Positions 56,704 through 64,000 of a DNA stretch of 64,000 bases are shown here, piece by piece. The notes beneath the pieces are model-generated. The model had not been told where the DNA came from and searched no databases. It worked only from the letters and a program-made list of their open reading frames with translations. Numbering within the stretch: the first letter of the stretch is position 1; the number at the start of each line of letters is the position of its first letter. Location: positions 1,058,900 to 1,122,899 of the forward strand of contig NZ_CP047593.1 in NCBI RefSeq assembly GCF_009905215.1. The letters run 5' to 3'. A program made the position numbers and the translations under genes. Source of the stretch: Tichowtungia aerotolerans. GTDB taxonomy: Bacteria; Verrucomicrobiota; Kiritimatiellia; Kiritimatiellales; Tichowtungiaceae.

Positions 56704-58890
56704 TTATTCCACATCAAAAATGAAATGATCATATGTAAAGAACGAACGAGTCGAGGGCGTTCCAATATAGCAGCCGGCGGCTCCGCCCGGCATGCCGCCG
56801 CCAAAATCGATTCGCGCTCCGCGCAGCAGGGTCTCCTGAGCCGCCGGGTTTATCACCTTGAATAAATAGGCGCCATCTCCATACGGATCATTCGGCCGGG
56901 CCAGAACCTCCATGCGATATACCGTATTCGCAGCAAACGGTTTTGAGGACTCAAAACTCTGCAGCACACGCGGAGACTTGTTGATGTAATGAATAAACTG
57001 CGCCTGAACCGTTCCGGAACAAAACCGAAAAACATAGTAATCATTCGGTGACGTACAATTAAACACCACGCCCCCCCAAACGCGTGGCGAAAGAACTTTC
57101 AGATCCGTCTGCACACGGAAGCGTTTTCCCGAATCAGCCTGCCCGGTTGACAGCAATGACTCGTTCTTCCCGTTCGGCAGATAGATTCCAAGCCGGCCAT
57201 CCAACTGTTCCACCCGAAGATCCGGGGAGCTTTTTCGCCAACCGGACAATGTCTCATCAAAATGATCTCCAACCAACTGTTTCGAATATTGGCTCCCGAA
57301 AGCAGACTCCTCGAAATCAGGCATTGCACTAAAATCAGGCATTTCAAACGAGTCCGACCGAAACGGAGACGCCGGCAGTCCAACACTGTTATACAGGTTG
57401 CAGAGCGGGAAATTCGCCCAGCCATAGCGGACGGCGACCGGAGAGGGAACCTCATCCGACCAAACACAGACGGTATCCGGCCCAGTCAAAACAGCCTGTG
57501 CTCTTTTGAAATGCCGGTCCTTTCCACAGATCTCAAACCCACTCAACACATCAGCAGGAACCACAAAAGCCTCAGGATCATCCCCGGGCCGCATACGTTC
57601 ATTCCGATTCATTGAAAGACGGCGAACTTCGAGTCCGTCCTCCGTATTTGAAAACGTAACGCCGGCTTTTCCTTGTTGGAAACGAACCGATTGCATCACC
57701 GGACTGCGGGCGGGAACCGATGGATCATCCAGCGAGGCTGCCAACAGTGCCAGCCGCTCCCCGACCGGCCGTTTATTCTGGGGATGAATATCCTTGAATT
57801 CCCCCGCATCTGTGATGACCGCAAGTTCTGTTTTCGGAAGGTCCAGTGCCGCCATCTGGGCTTCCCGCTGCCATGCCCAGGATTCACCGGAGTTGTCCCA
57901 GACCACAGCTCCATATGGAGCCAGTTGAACACATAAAAATGGGAATTCATATCCCCACGCTTCGCGCCAGCTGCCGATCAGATCCTTAATCATTGCCGGA
58001 TAATCGCCGGCGAACATGGCATCAGATTCGCCCTGATACCAGATGGCCCCGCGAATGGCATAACGGATCAGCGGATGGATAGTTCCGTTGTAAAGATACG
58101 ACGGAGCGCGAACAGCCCCTGGATTGCCCTGAGGGCGGGGAGTCCACTCCGGCCAGCTTCTGTCCAGAAACCGTCCGTACAGCTCCGGCTTCCTCTGCAT
58201 CACATCCAGCGGCAGCCACATGTTCACCTGCGTTCCGCCGCGGTTGGCATAAAGCAGCCCAACCGGCACCCCGGCCTGCGGCTGCAAAGCCCGGCCGAAG
58301 AAGCAGGCCGTCGCGGAAAACTCCGCCGCAAACTCCGGACTCAGAGCCTGCCAGGAACCTCTCAGCGCCGCGCCGGGAACAACAACATCCGAAAGCTCCG
58401 CACAACCGACCCCTTCATGTTTTGTCTTAAAAAGACGAACCAGGCCATTATTCATTTCCCGAATATCATCCTTCAGCGCCGGATAGTTTTTCATCACTGA
58501 CGCCATATTGGACTGTCCGGCGCACAGCCACACATCTCCAACCAGCACATCATCGAATTCCTGCGGCAGCGGGTCTGTCGACGAACGAATCGTCATTTTC
58601 CAAGGTTTGGTAGATGCCGGCATGGGATCGAGGAATACTTTCCAATGTCTGGAAGAATCGGCGACCGCCGTTTTAACCTGCCCCGCCTGCCCGGGGCCTG
58701 ACACGGGAGCAAACTCCACCGTCACCGTATCTCCGGCATTCGCCGTGCCGTAAACAGCAACCGGCCGGTTTCGCTGCAAAACCATTTTTGATGTAAACAG
58801 CGGGTCCAGCGTCAACTCGGCATAGCCGCAGCAAACCAGCGCTCCGAACACAAATCCCGCCACCGATCCAGTAATCCAAAAATTTTTCAT
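56704..58890 (-). CDS. Sialate-O-acetylesterase (SASA) family protein, C-terminal LamG-like domain
   Basis: 728 residues with a signal peptide (about 1-24). The nucleophile motif AGQSNM (about 124-129), NRGGTQVNMW, IWYQGESDA and DIHPQNKR (catalytic Asp and His) define the SASA esterase. About 535-728 is a separate beta-sandwich (FDETLSGWRKSS ... AANTVYRMEVLARP) resembling the repeats of the 50360 protein. It removes acetyl groups from glycans outside the cytoplasm and heads the minus-strand cluster. Confidence 0.88.
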   Translation of the reverse strand: MKNFWITGSVAGFVFGALVCCGYAELTLDPLFTSKMVLQRNRPVAVYGTANAGDTVTVEFAPVSGPGQAGQVKTAVADSSRHWKVFLDPMPASTKPWKMTIRSSTDPLPQEFDDVLVGDVWLCAGQSNMASVMKNYPALKDDIREMNNGLVRLFKTKHEGVGCAELSDVVVPGAALRGSWQALSPEFAAEFSATACFFGRALQPQAGVPVGLLYANRGGTQVNMWLPLDVMQRKPELYGRFLDRSWPEWTPRPQGNPGAVRAPSYLYNGTIHPLIRYAIRGAIWYQGESDAMFAGDYPAMIKDLIGSWREAWGYEFPFLCVQLAPYGAVVWDNSGESWAWQREAQMAALDLPKTELAVITDAGEFKDIHPQNKRPVGERLALLAASLDDPSVPARSPVMQSVRFQQGKAGVTFSNTEDGLEVRRLSMNRNERMRPGDDPEAFVVPADVLSGFEICGKDRHFKRAQAVLTGPDTVCVWSDEVPSPVAVRYGWANFPLCNLYNSVGLPASPFRSDSFEMPDFSAMPDFEESAFGSQYSKQLVGDHFDETLSGWRKSSPDLRVEQLDGRLGIYLPNGKNESLLSTGQADSGKRFRVQTDLKVLSPRVWGGVVFNCTSPNDYYVFRFCSGTVQAQFIHYINKSPRVLQSFESSKPFAANTVYRMEVLARPNDPYGDGAYLFKVINPAAQETLLRGARIDFGGGMPGGAAGCYIGTPSTRSFFTYDHFIFDVE
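58640..58654. repeat. Dispersed near-palindrome TTCCA-N5-TGGAA
   Basis: TTCCAATGTCTGGAA in the SASA gene; on the coding strand it reads TTCCAGACATTGGAA and encodes Ser-Arg-His-Trp-Lys. A weaker relative (TTCCAAGGTTTGGTA) is at 58598-58612. Confidence 0.8.
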
Positions 58891-58924
58891 TCAGATATCA
58901 TCTCAGTTGCCCCGAAATTCGGAA

Positions 58925-58940
58925 TACGCATTTTCGTATT
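58925..58940. promoter_or_regulatory. Inverted repeat with GCATTTTCGTA upstream of the SASA gene
   Basis: TACGCATTTTCGTATT: ATACG/CGTAT arms, 35 bp before the start at 58890. It shares GCATTTTCGTA with the site at 52919. Confidence 0.35.
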
Positions 58941-59034
58941 TAAGATAATAAAAACCCAAACCGGCCTCTCTGGAGACGGCCCGCGTAGCAATTACATTGA
59001 AAAACGCGCCCGATCACCGTACCTTCTGCGGTCT

Positions 59035-59994
59035 ATGGCTACAGCAAAAGAAGAAAACTGGCAGATCAAAAAACGTGCAGATGCCTGCGCGGGAACCGGA
59101 ATTGCCTTCGGAGACGGCGAGGAAATCATGACCCGCCTGCTGCTTGCAAACGGCGAATATGTTCGTGAAGACTACTCCCTCGCCTGCTGGGAAGAGCAGA
59201 ATCCTGATCACGGCGTCAGCGCCTGGAAAAGCGTCTATCACGCACCGCCCCCGCCCCAGGAAGTGGTCAAAAAAGAGAGTGCTGAAACCCTGCTTCGCAA
59301 AATGATCGCCAAAGAGGATGCCGATGATATCAACGCCATCTACATCCTCGCAGTCATGCTGGAACGCAAAAAAATCCTGGTTGAAAAGGACGTTCAGACC
59401 CGGGAAGACAAAACGAAAGTCCGCGTCTACGAACATAAAAAAAGCGGCGACACGTTCCTGGTCGTCGACCCCGAGCTCAAACTGGACGAGCTCGAAGCCG
59501 TGCAGGAAGAGGTCGTCGGACTGCTTGGAGGAAAACCGCCAAAGACCGAGACGGTGCATCAGTTTGAGCAGCTGACAAAAGTACTGGTCGAAAAATACAC
59601 CAAACTGCTCTTCCCGCGCAGGACCGTCGGCGGCGAAGAAGGAATCACCCAGAAGCTGGCGGCATCGTTTTTTGCCCTGCTCGCCGGAAAAAAATACGAG
59701 CACTACGCCGTTTCTGAAAAAATCATGACCCGCTATGAAACCAACGAGCAGTACGGTGACCTGGTTGAAAGCTACCGCGAGCTGATCGACGTGCTTCCTC
59801 AGGAAATCCGTTTCCAGGGATTGGAAAAACCGGAGCTCGCCAGACAGATCGAAGCAATGGCCGCCAGGGAGCCGAACGAAATCGATCCCAACGAAGTGCT
59901 CGCCCTGTTTGAATCCGACGATTCCCGCATCACGGCCCTGCGCGACAAGCTCCTTGAAGCGGTCCGTGCCGCCGTTCGTTATGCCGACGGGTAA
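59035..59994 (+). CDS. Conserved PVC-type hypothetical protein
   Basis: 319 residues. The first 60 (KKRADACAGTGIAFGDGEEI, then YVREDYSLACWEEQ) and 90-170 (INAIYILAVMLERKKIL, then VDPELKLDEL) match, from memory, a family of unknown function conserved in Verrucomicrobia and Planctomycetes. The rest (170-319) is helical (TKVLVEKYTKLLFP, ASFFALLAGKKYEH). No catalytic motif is clear. It diverges from the SASA gene and carries one copy of the dispersed palindrome. Confidence 0.65.
   Translation: MATAKEENWQIKKRADACAGTGIAFGDGEEIMTRLLLANGEYVREDYSLACWEEQNPDHGVSAWKSVYHAPPPPQEVVKKESAETLLRKMIAKEDADDINAIYILAVMLERKKILVEKDVQTREDKTKVRVYEHKKSGDTFLVVDPELKLDELEAVQEEVVGLLGGKPPKTETVHQFEQLTKVLVEKYTKLLFPRRTVGGEEGITQKLAASFFALLAGKKYEHYAVSEKIMTRYETNEQYGDLVESYRELIDVLPQEIRFQGLEKPELARQIEAMAAREPNEIDPNEVLALFESDDSRITALRDKLLEAVRAAVRYADG
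59812..59826. repeat. Dispersed near-palindrome TTCCA-N5-TGGAA
   Basis: TTCCAGGGATTGGAA, read as Phe-Gln-Gly-Leu-Glu. Confidence 0.65.
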
Positions 59995-60082
59995 TCCGCA
60001 AAACAAAAGATTCCGGATCTGGAACAATAAATCAGGCAGACCTCCCGTTATTTGAGCCATACCCTCAAAATAAGGAGTTCGC

Positions 60083-60451
60083 ATGAAAAAAACTGTTAGA
60101 CGCCTGTTAACTGCTGCCCTGTTTTCCAGCCTGCTCTCACCGGTCGCGTCCGCATGTGTTCTGAAGATTCAATCCGGACAGGAACATCCTCAAAAAGGAT
60201 CTGAAGACACGATCACCGTGCAGTTTATCCAGATCCACCGCAACTGCTCCGTTCCGCCGGAAAAGACGCAAATCGACACCAAAAACGTCGAGGTTCTTGA
60301 GCAGTCCGAGTGGAAACCCGTTAAAAGCAACGTCTACGAAAGTACCTTTCGGGTGAAATACGAAAAAGAGGGCCGAGCCGTTTTCACCGCCGAACGCTCC
60401 TGCCCCAAAAAAGGTGCCAAAACTCAAGAGCTGGAAATCAACGTAGATTAA
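60083..60451 (+). CDS. Small secreted protein
   Basis: 122 residues after an AAGGAG ribosome-binding site. A signal peptide (MKKTVRRLLTAALFSSLLSP ... ASA) is followed by about 95 residues with three Cys and alternating strands (ITVQFIQIHRNCSVPPEKT, FRVKYEKEGRAVFTAE), an immunoglobulin-like or copper-binding-type beta domain. Not recognised further. Confidence 0.65.
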   Translation: MKKTVRRLLTAALFSSLLSPVASACVLKIQSGQEHPQKGSEDTITVQFIQIHRNCSVPPEKTQIDTKNVEVLEQSEWKPVKSNVYESTFRVKYEKEGRAVFTAERSCPKKGAKTQELEINVD

Positions 60452-60641
60452 TTTCTGCCGCTCTGACGCAGCAAACAAATCGCTTGGCCTGGGACCCGGC
60501 TTCCCAATAGCAAAACAACCCCCTATCAGTTTTTTACTGATGCCCACTCACGTGTTTTGGATGACGTAAAAATCATCTTGCCCTCGATTGAAAAGAGTCT
60601 CTGCTTCATCAAAGAATACCTCTGATGAAGGAGGACAGGAT

Positions 60642-60851
60642 ATGTCACCTAGAATGGCAGAAAACCGGGCTCAAGCAGAAGCATTCCGAAGGATGCAAGG
60701 CAACACGCTCGAACTGATTCAGGTCTATGCAGAAGACTTTCGCAGGATAATCGCAGAATATGAAGCGACCCATCACGGCCGCACCCCAACTGCCGATGAC
60801 CTGATCTGGCTCGAGAGTGAACGCTTAGGTCACGACATCACAACCGACTGA
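60642..60851 (+). CDS. Small helical hypothetical protein
   Basis: 69 residues from the ATG at 60642, which follows a strong AAGGAGGA ribosome-binding site. It is mainly helical (ENRAQAEAFRRMQGNTLELI), rich in Glu and Ala, without a recognised domain. A hairpin with the dispersed palindrome in its loop region follows 87 bp downstream. Confidence 0.55.
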   Translation: MSPRMAENRAQAEAFRRMQGNTLELIQVYAEDFRRIIAEYEATHHGRTPTADDLIWLESERLGHDITTD

Positions 60852-60912
60852 ACGGCAAACCCTGCAGGATCGACCTGGTCGATAAGCCGAAAGTTTCGAC
60901 AGCCACATATTT

Positions 60913-60927
60913 TTCCAAGGGTTAGAA
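60913..60927. repeat. Dispersed near-palindrome, one mismatch
   Basis: TTCCAAGGGTTAGAA, the right arm being TAGAA. Confidence 0.45.
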
Positions 60928-60937
60928 CAGCAAAAAG

Positions 60938-60968
60938 CCGGAGTTTTTCAGACATTGGAAAACTCCGG
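60938..60968 (+). terminator. Hairpin terminator with the dispersed palindrome as its core
   Basis: CCGGAGTTTT pairs with AAAACTCCGG; the loop side holds TTTCAGACATTGGAA (60946-60960). T-rich bases follow on the plus strand. Confidence 0.7.
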
Positions 60969-61034
60969 ATTCACTTTTTCCGACGGTCGAAAATTAGAAA
61001 ATTTCAAATCTGCTGACCTCTTGTAGATCAAGAG

Positions 61035-61332
61035 CTATTCACCTTCGTTAGACTCGTCATCCTTTAACTGCTCAAACATGGCTTCCATTGTTGGATTCTT
61101 CCGAGTCAACTTCTTGATCGTGACATCCTGAGCCTTGTTGTTGGCAAGACGAAGGTTGTTTTCCGACCCGAGCAAAGCTTCCTTTGTTTTCTGGAGATGT
61201 TTTATGGTCTTGTCGATCTCATCAATTGCCGTTTGGAATTTTCTGGACGCCAATTCGTAGTTCCTCCCGAATGCAGTCTTAAATTTGTCGAGGTCGCTTT
61301 CGAAATTTGTGATGTCAATATTCTGCGCCTTA
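61035..61332 (-). pseudogene. C-terminal fragment of a DUF2130 protein
   Basis: About 98 codons ([20 protein letters not shown], then [36 protein letters not shown] and [11 protein letters not shown]) match the C-terminal part of DUF2130 proteins as I recall it. The upstream several hundred residues are missing and no start fits, although an ATG at 61253 could give 72 residues. Confidence 0.7.
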
Positions 61333-61384
61333 GTGAGATATTAGCGGAATCGATATTATTGCAGTTCTTGATTTTGATATTCAT
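61333..61384 (-). pseudogene. N-terminal stub of an AAA/OLD-type ATPase gene
   Basis: ATG followed by [17 protein letters not shown], the typical first strands of RecF/OLD-like ATPases, cut off after about 18 codons and joined out of frame to the DUF2130 fragment. Confidence 0.5.
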
Positions 61385-61465
61385 AACTCATCCTTCACAA
61401 CTTCAGCTTGAGTGAAATGAATGCTTTTGCGTTCCTTGCGTTCTTTTGCGGTTAATTGGATTCTC

Positions 61466-61514
61466 CCACCGCACCCAACGGCACGATCAGCGGCTTTAAC
61501 ATTTCCACAACAGC
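61466..61514. repeat. 49-bp repeat flanking the ORF6N gene, left copy
   Basis: Matches 62473-62521 at about 44 of 49 bases, in the same orientation. Both copies can read MLKPLIVPLGAV on the minus strand, so they may be tails of a repeated gene. Confidence 0.7.
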
Positions 61515-61586
61515 TAACGACATATCCCGATCCTGTTCATCCTGTTATCCGGTCTAATCCTTCATTTTCACACACCCTGCTCTTGA

Positions 61587-62456
61587 TCACTCAGGCAGCC
61601 GCTCAATGATGCTGAGCGCATCCTTTTCAATCTCAGAAAACGCAAACCACTTTTTGCCGAGATCCTTGAGCGAAGCTCCGATGTGATACACCCGCGTGCC
61701 GTCCAGAATCATAAAGCGGTCATGAGCGTCATCGAACGGAACGAGCTCAACCGGTTCATACTGGGCATTGTGTTTTTCCAGATCCAGCTGGAGCTGTTTG
61801 GTGAACCGTTTGCAGTAAATTTTCGCGGCGACACCTTTCCGGCGCTTGGAAAGCATGGTCAGCACGGAATCGTCCACATAGTTGTCGATCAGAACAATCG
61901 ACTCCTTCGCACGCCGCACCAGTTTGGAAACAAACGAATAGGCATCAAAAATCTGCCCGTTGAAAAATACGCCCTGTTTCGGCTCCAGCTCCTGCGTGCC
62001 GATGGCATCCAGCACCTGATCGACCTTTTTCTCGGTTCGGAGCTGCCGCAACTCCAGCGAGCCGATTCGAGAGAACAACTCGGCATTGTTCTGAATAAAC
62101 CGCCGCATTTCCACAAACGCCCGCATAATCTTTATGCTGATATCAACAGCAAGAGGTGTGCGCAGAATGCTGGAAAGCATAGATACGCCTTGTTCTGTAA
62201 ACGCGTAAGGAACAGCACCGCCCAGATGCTTTCTGGAAGGTATCACAGATTGTGACACCAACAGATCGACATCCTCATCGCCAAGTTCGAACATAAAATC
62301 GGGAGGAAACCTGTCTGCATTTCTTTTTACAGCCTGTTTCAGAGTGCGAGTCTCTGTTTCGTACAACTCGGCTAAGTCCCGGTCAAGCATCACCTGCACG
62401 CCCCGGATCTGATAAATCTTCCCGGCAATCCCGTCCTGTTTGATCAGCTCGTTCAT
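61587..62456 (-). CDS. ORF6N-domain protein with phospholipase-D-like C-terminus
   Basis: 289 residues. The ORF6N domain (about 10-110: IRGVQVMLDRDLAELYETE, NADRFPPDFMFELG, LRTPLAVDISIKIMRAFVEM) is a phage-type DNA-binding region. The C-terminal part (about 165-285: SIVLIDNYVDDSVLTML, HDRFMILDGTRVYHIGASLK) has the fold pattern of PLD-like nucleases, although the HxK motif is not standard (HDRFMILDG). Such proteins are common, mobile and of unclear role. Confidence 0.85.
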   Translation of the reverse strand: MNELIKQDGIAGKIYQIRGVQVMLDRDLAELYETETRTLKQAVKRNADRFPPDFMFELGDEDVDLLVSQSVIPSRKHLGGAVPYAFTEQGVSMLSSILRTPLAVDISIKIMRAFVEMRRFIQNNAELFSRIGSLELRQLRTEKKVDQVLDAIGTQELEPKQGVFFNGQIFDAYSFVSKLVRRAKESIVLIDNYVDDSVLTMLSKRRKGVAAKIYCKRFTKQLQLDLEKHNAQYEPVELVPFDDAHDRFMILDGTRVYHIGASLKDLGKKWFAFSEIEKDALSIIERLPE

Positions 62457-62472
62457 ATTTCACCCTTTAGAA

Positions 62473-62521
62473 CCACCGCACCCAGCGGCACGATCAGCGG
62501 CTTTAACATGTCCATAGCGGC
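62473..62521. repeat. 49-bp repeat flanking the ORF6N gene, right copy
   Basis: Direct repeat of 61466-61514, so the ORF6N gene lies between two near-identical tails. Confidence 0.7.
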
Positions 62522-62585
62522 CAAAAACATGGCTGGCATTGTGTCATAACCAAAATGCGTATAAAAGACCTTCACTTTGAAAATC

Positions 62586-62608
62586 TTTGTGGGGAAGTCC
62601 CCCACAAA
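62586..62608. repeat. Short G/C hairpin, sister of 40968
   Basis: TTTGTGGGG and CCCCCACAAA pair around AAGT. It has a T-A pair where the copy at 40968 has C-G. Confidence 0.5.
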
Positions 62609-62669
62609 AAACCAAAACGGCATCAAAATTGAGAAATCACCTGTCGCACCCAAACAAACCGCAGAACGT

Positions 62670-62713
62670 CGGAAGTTCCAAACATTGGAACTTCCGGCGT
62701 TTCTTTTTTCACG
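62670..62713 (+). terminator. 12-bp-stem terminator, centred on the dispersed palindrome
   Basis: CGGAAGTTCCAA-ACA-TTGGAACTTCCG is followed by GCGTTTCTTTTTTC. It contains the perfect palindrome copy TTCCAAACATTGGAA (62676-62690). The U-tract is on the plus strand although no plus-strand gene ends nearby, so it may be an attenuator in the leader of the transporter gene or the end of an unseen transcript. Confidence 0.75.
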
Positions 62714-62781
62714 GTATTATTGGGAACAGCCCAATTAAACGAGCCGCTTCGCGTTAAAAAATACAGAGCATGGAGACCCCA

Positions 62782-64000
62782 ATGAAAAAAGGTCATGAAA
62801 CCAACCCGGAAGAGGCCCGCACCAAACGCACCCTTGCTCAAAAACTGAAAAAGGCGGAACGCGCCGCCCGCGAACGGGCCATCAAAGAGCGCGACTCCTT
62901 TTTCGGCCTGCAGATCCGCCCCACCGCGTCGCTGTTCGACGAAGGGGAAACCAAAGAACCCGGCGACGATAACTGGGTCGGTTACGGTTTTGACCTGCAC
63001 CCGCACGTCACCTTTGCCTCCGTCGTGGTTCTGGCGGTTTTCATTATTCTGACTCTCATGTTCAAGGATCAGGCCGCTCAGCTGACCGAAACAGCACTGG
63101 AGTGGACGTCCAACACCTTCGGCTGGTTTTTCATTCTGGGAGCCAACGTGTTCATCATTGCGGCGCTGGCGTTTGCCTTCGGCCCGCTGGGCAGCATTCG
63201 CATCGGCGGGAAAGACGCCATGCCCGAATTTACGCGTCTGGCCTGGTTTGCCATGCTTCTCAGCGCCGGCATGGGAATCGGCCTGATGTTCTGGAGCGTC
63301 GGCGAACCGATGTATCACTACCTGTCACCCTCGCCCATGTTCAGCGGCATCGAAGGCCAGACACCGGAAGCCGCACAGGCCGCCATGGCCGTCACCTTTT
63401 TCCACTGGGGGCTGCACCCCTGGGCCATCTATTCCATCGTGGCGCTGGGCCTCGCCTTCTTTGCCTACAACCGCGGCCTGCCGCTGACCATCCGCTCCAT
63501 TTTTCACCCCGTGCTCGGCGACCGCATCTACGGCTTCTGGGGAAACCTGATTGATGTGCTCTCCGTGCTGGCCACGCTCGTCGGGCTGGCCACCTCGCTG
63601 GGCCTCGGCGTCTCGCAGGTCAACGCCGGGCTCAACTATATGTTCGGCATCAGCATCAGCCCGACGGTACAGATGATCCTCATCGCGATCATCACTGCCT
63701 TTGCAACCCTGTCCGTCGTGGCGGGCCTCGACAGCGGTGTCAAACGCCTGAGCGAACTCAACATGGGCCTGGCCGGGCTGTTCATGCTGTTTGTACTGAT
63801 CGTCGGGCCGACCGTGTACATCCTGAGCGGATTCACCCAGAGCCTTGGGTTCTACCTTAAAAACCTGCCGGAACTCAGCCTGTGGACTGAAACCTTCCGC
63901 GACACCAACTGGCAGGGCAGCTGGACCGTATTCTACTGGGCGTGGTGGATCTCGTGGTCACCCTTCGTCGGCATGTTCATTGCCCGCGTATCCAAAGGAC
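62782..64000 (+). CDS. BCCT-family transporter, N-terminal part
   Basis: Starts at the ATG at 62782, six bases after GGAG, and runs off the right edge (406 codons). A polar cytoplasmic N-terminus of about 70 residues is followed by membrane helices (about 75-95, 115-135, 150-170 and on). The family signature GMGIGLMFWSVGEPMYHY (about 172-189) is present. BCCT carriers import betaine, choline or carnitine with Na+ or H+. It suits an organism that meets salt stress. The substrate cannot be assigned. Confidence 0.93.
   Translation, partial: MKKGHETNPEEARTKRTLAQKLKKAERAARERAIKERDSFFGLQIRPTASLFDEGETKEPGDDNWVGYGFDLHPHVTFASVVVLAVFIILTLMFKDQAAQLTETALEWTSNTFGWFFILGANVFIIAALAFAFGPLGSIRIGGKDAMPEFTRLAWFAMLLSAGMGIGLMFWSVGEPMYHYLSPSPMFSGIEGQTPEAAQAAMAVTFFHWGLHPWAIYSIVALGLAFFAYNRGLPLTIRSIFHPVLGDRIYGFWGNLIDVLSVLATLVGLATSLGLGVSQVNAGLNYMFGISISPTVQMILIAIITAFATLSVVAGLDSGVKRLSELNMGLAGLFMLFVLIVGPTVYILSGFTQSLGFYLKNLPELSLWTETFRDTNWQGSWTVFYWAWWISWSPFVGMFIARVSKG

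Noticed and set aside
62453-62653. 66-codon minus-strand ORF ending MLKPLIVPLGAVVLKGEI
   Set aside because: It spans a hairpin and shares only its tail with the repeat at 61466. It is more likely a repeated gene tail than a gene, so it is listed as a repeat.
1-64000. CRISPR arrays, rRNA operons, conjugation or phage structural genes
   Set aside because: None seen: no regularly spaced direct repeats, no rRNA-like stretches, no transfer, portal or capsid proteins.

Overview
The window looks like a chromosomal segment of a marine or anaerobic polysaccharide degrader of the PVC group, most likely Kiritimatiellota (Pontiella-like). This is an inference from gene content and protein style; no 16S is present. 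Signs are sulfatase, GH78, GH65, GH13 and sialate-O-acetylesterase genes, large secreted proteins with a C-terminal D-x-DGD-x-x-x-NL-x-EYALG segment, uroporphyrinogen-decarboxylase (URO-D) family genes beside sugar genes, LacI and AraC regulators, and a PVC-type conserved hypothetical.

Layout. (1) 1-2150: the integrase end of a chromosomal integron. It has a partial secreted-protein cassette, an attC site, a cassette without an ORF that carries a 19-bp perfect hairpin, an attI-type core and intI, followed by the tail of a second integrase and a truncated molybdenum-carrier-like gene. (2) 2131-14236: a polysaccharide-utilisation cluster on the minus strand: a beta-phosphoglucomutase/GH65 fusion, GH78, a LacI repressor, a sulfatase and a 1447-residue enzyme with two pectate-lyase-type helices. 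Three genes share a CCAACGNTTG-type operator. (3) 14695-20329: housekeeping genes (slyX, a PpiD/SurA-like foldase, rdgB, a DUF1540 protein, an HrpB-like helicase). (4) 20350-43221: a defence island of about 23 kb in tRNA-Leu(UAA), bounded by a 58-bp direct repeat of the tRNA 3' part. It carries an integrase, an intact ISL3 element, small Cys-rich and HTH proteins, and one long minus-strand operon of a type I restriction-modification (RM) system. Inside that operon sit an ABC-three-component (ABC-3C)-like module, a HEPN protein, a DUF4268 protein and a beta-CASP nuclease, with an HNH endonuclease at the end. An ankyrin gene diverges from hsdM, and an XRE/HTH pair with twin operators lies near the right end. 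(5) 43401-64000: UDP-sugar pyrophosphorylase, D-lactate dehydrogenase, a URO-D protein with a divergent AraC regulator, a NifA-like activator, a second sugar cluster (LamG-repeat protein, GH13, URO-D, esterase, SASA esterase), hypotheticals, a scar of two broken genes, an ORF6N/PLD-like protein and the start of a BCCT transporter.

Two observations stand out. First, a 15-bp near-palindrome, TTCCA-N5-TGGAA (preferred middle NACAT), recurs more than a dozen times, both inside genes in several reading frames and as the core of hairpins; this distribution resembles DNA-uptake or chromosome-architecture signals. Second, the RM operon holds an embedded ABC-ATPase/HEPN module whose leader is an overlooked 58-residue membrane peptide. 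That peptide shares a GGDxAGRDI motif with the next protein and is translated from a ribosome-binding site inside a decayed copy of the hsdS 3' end.
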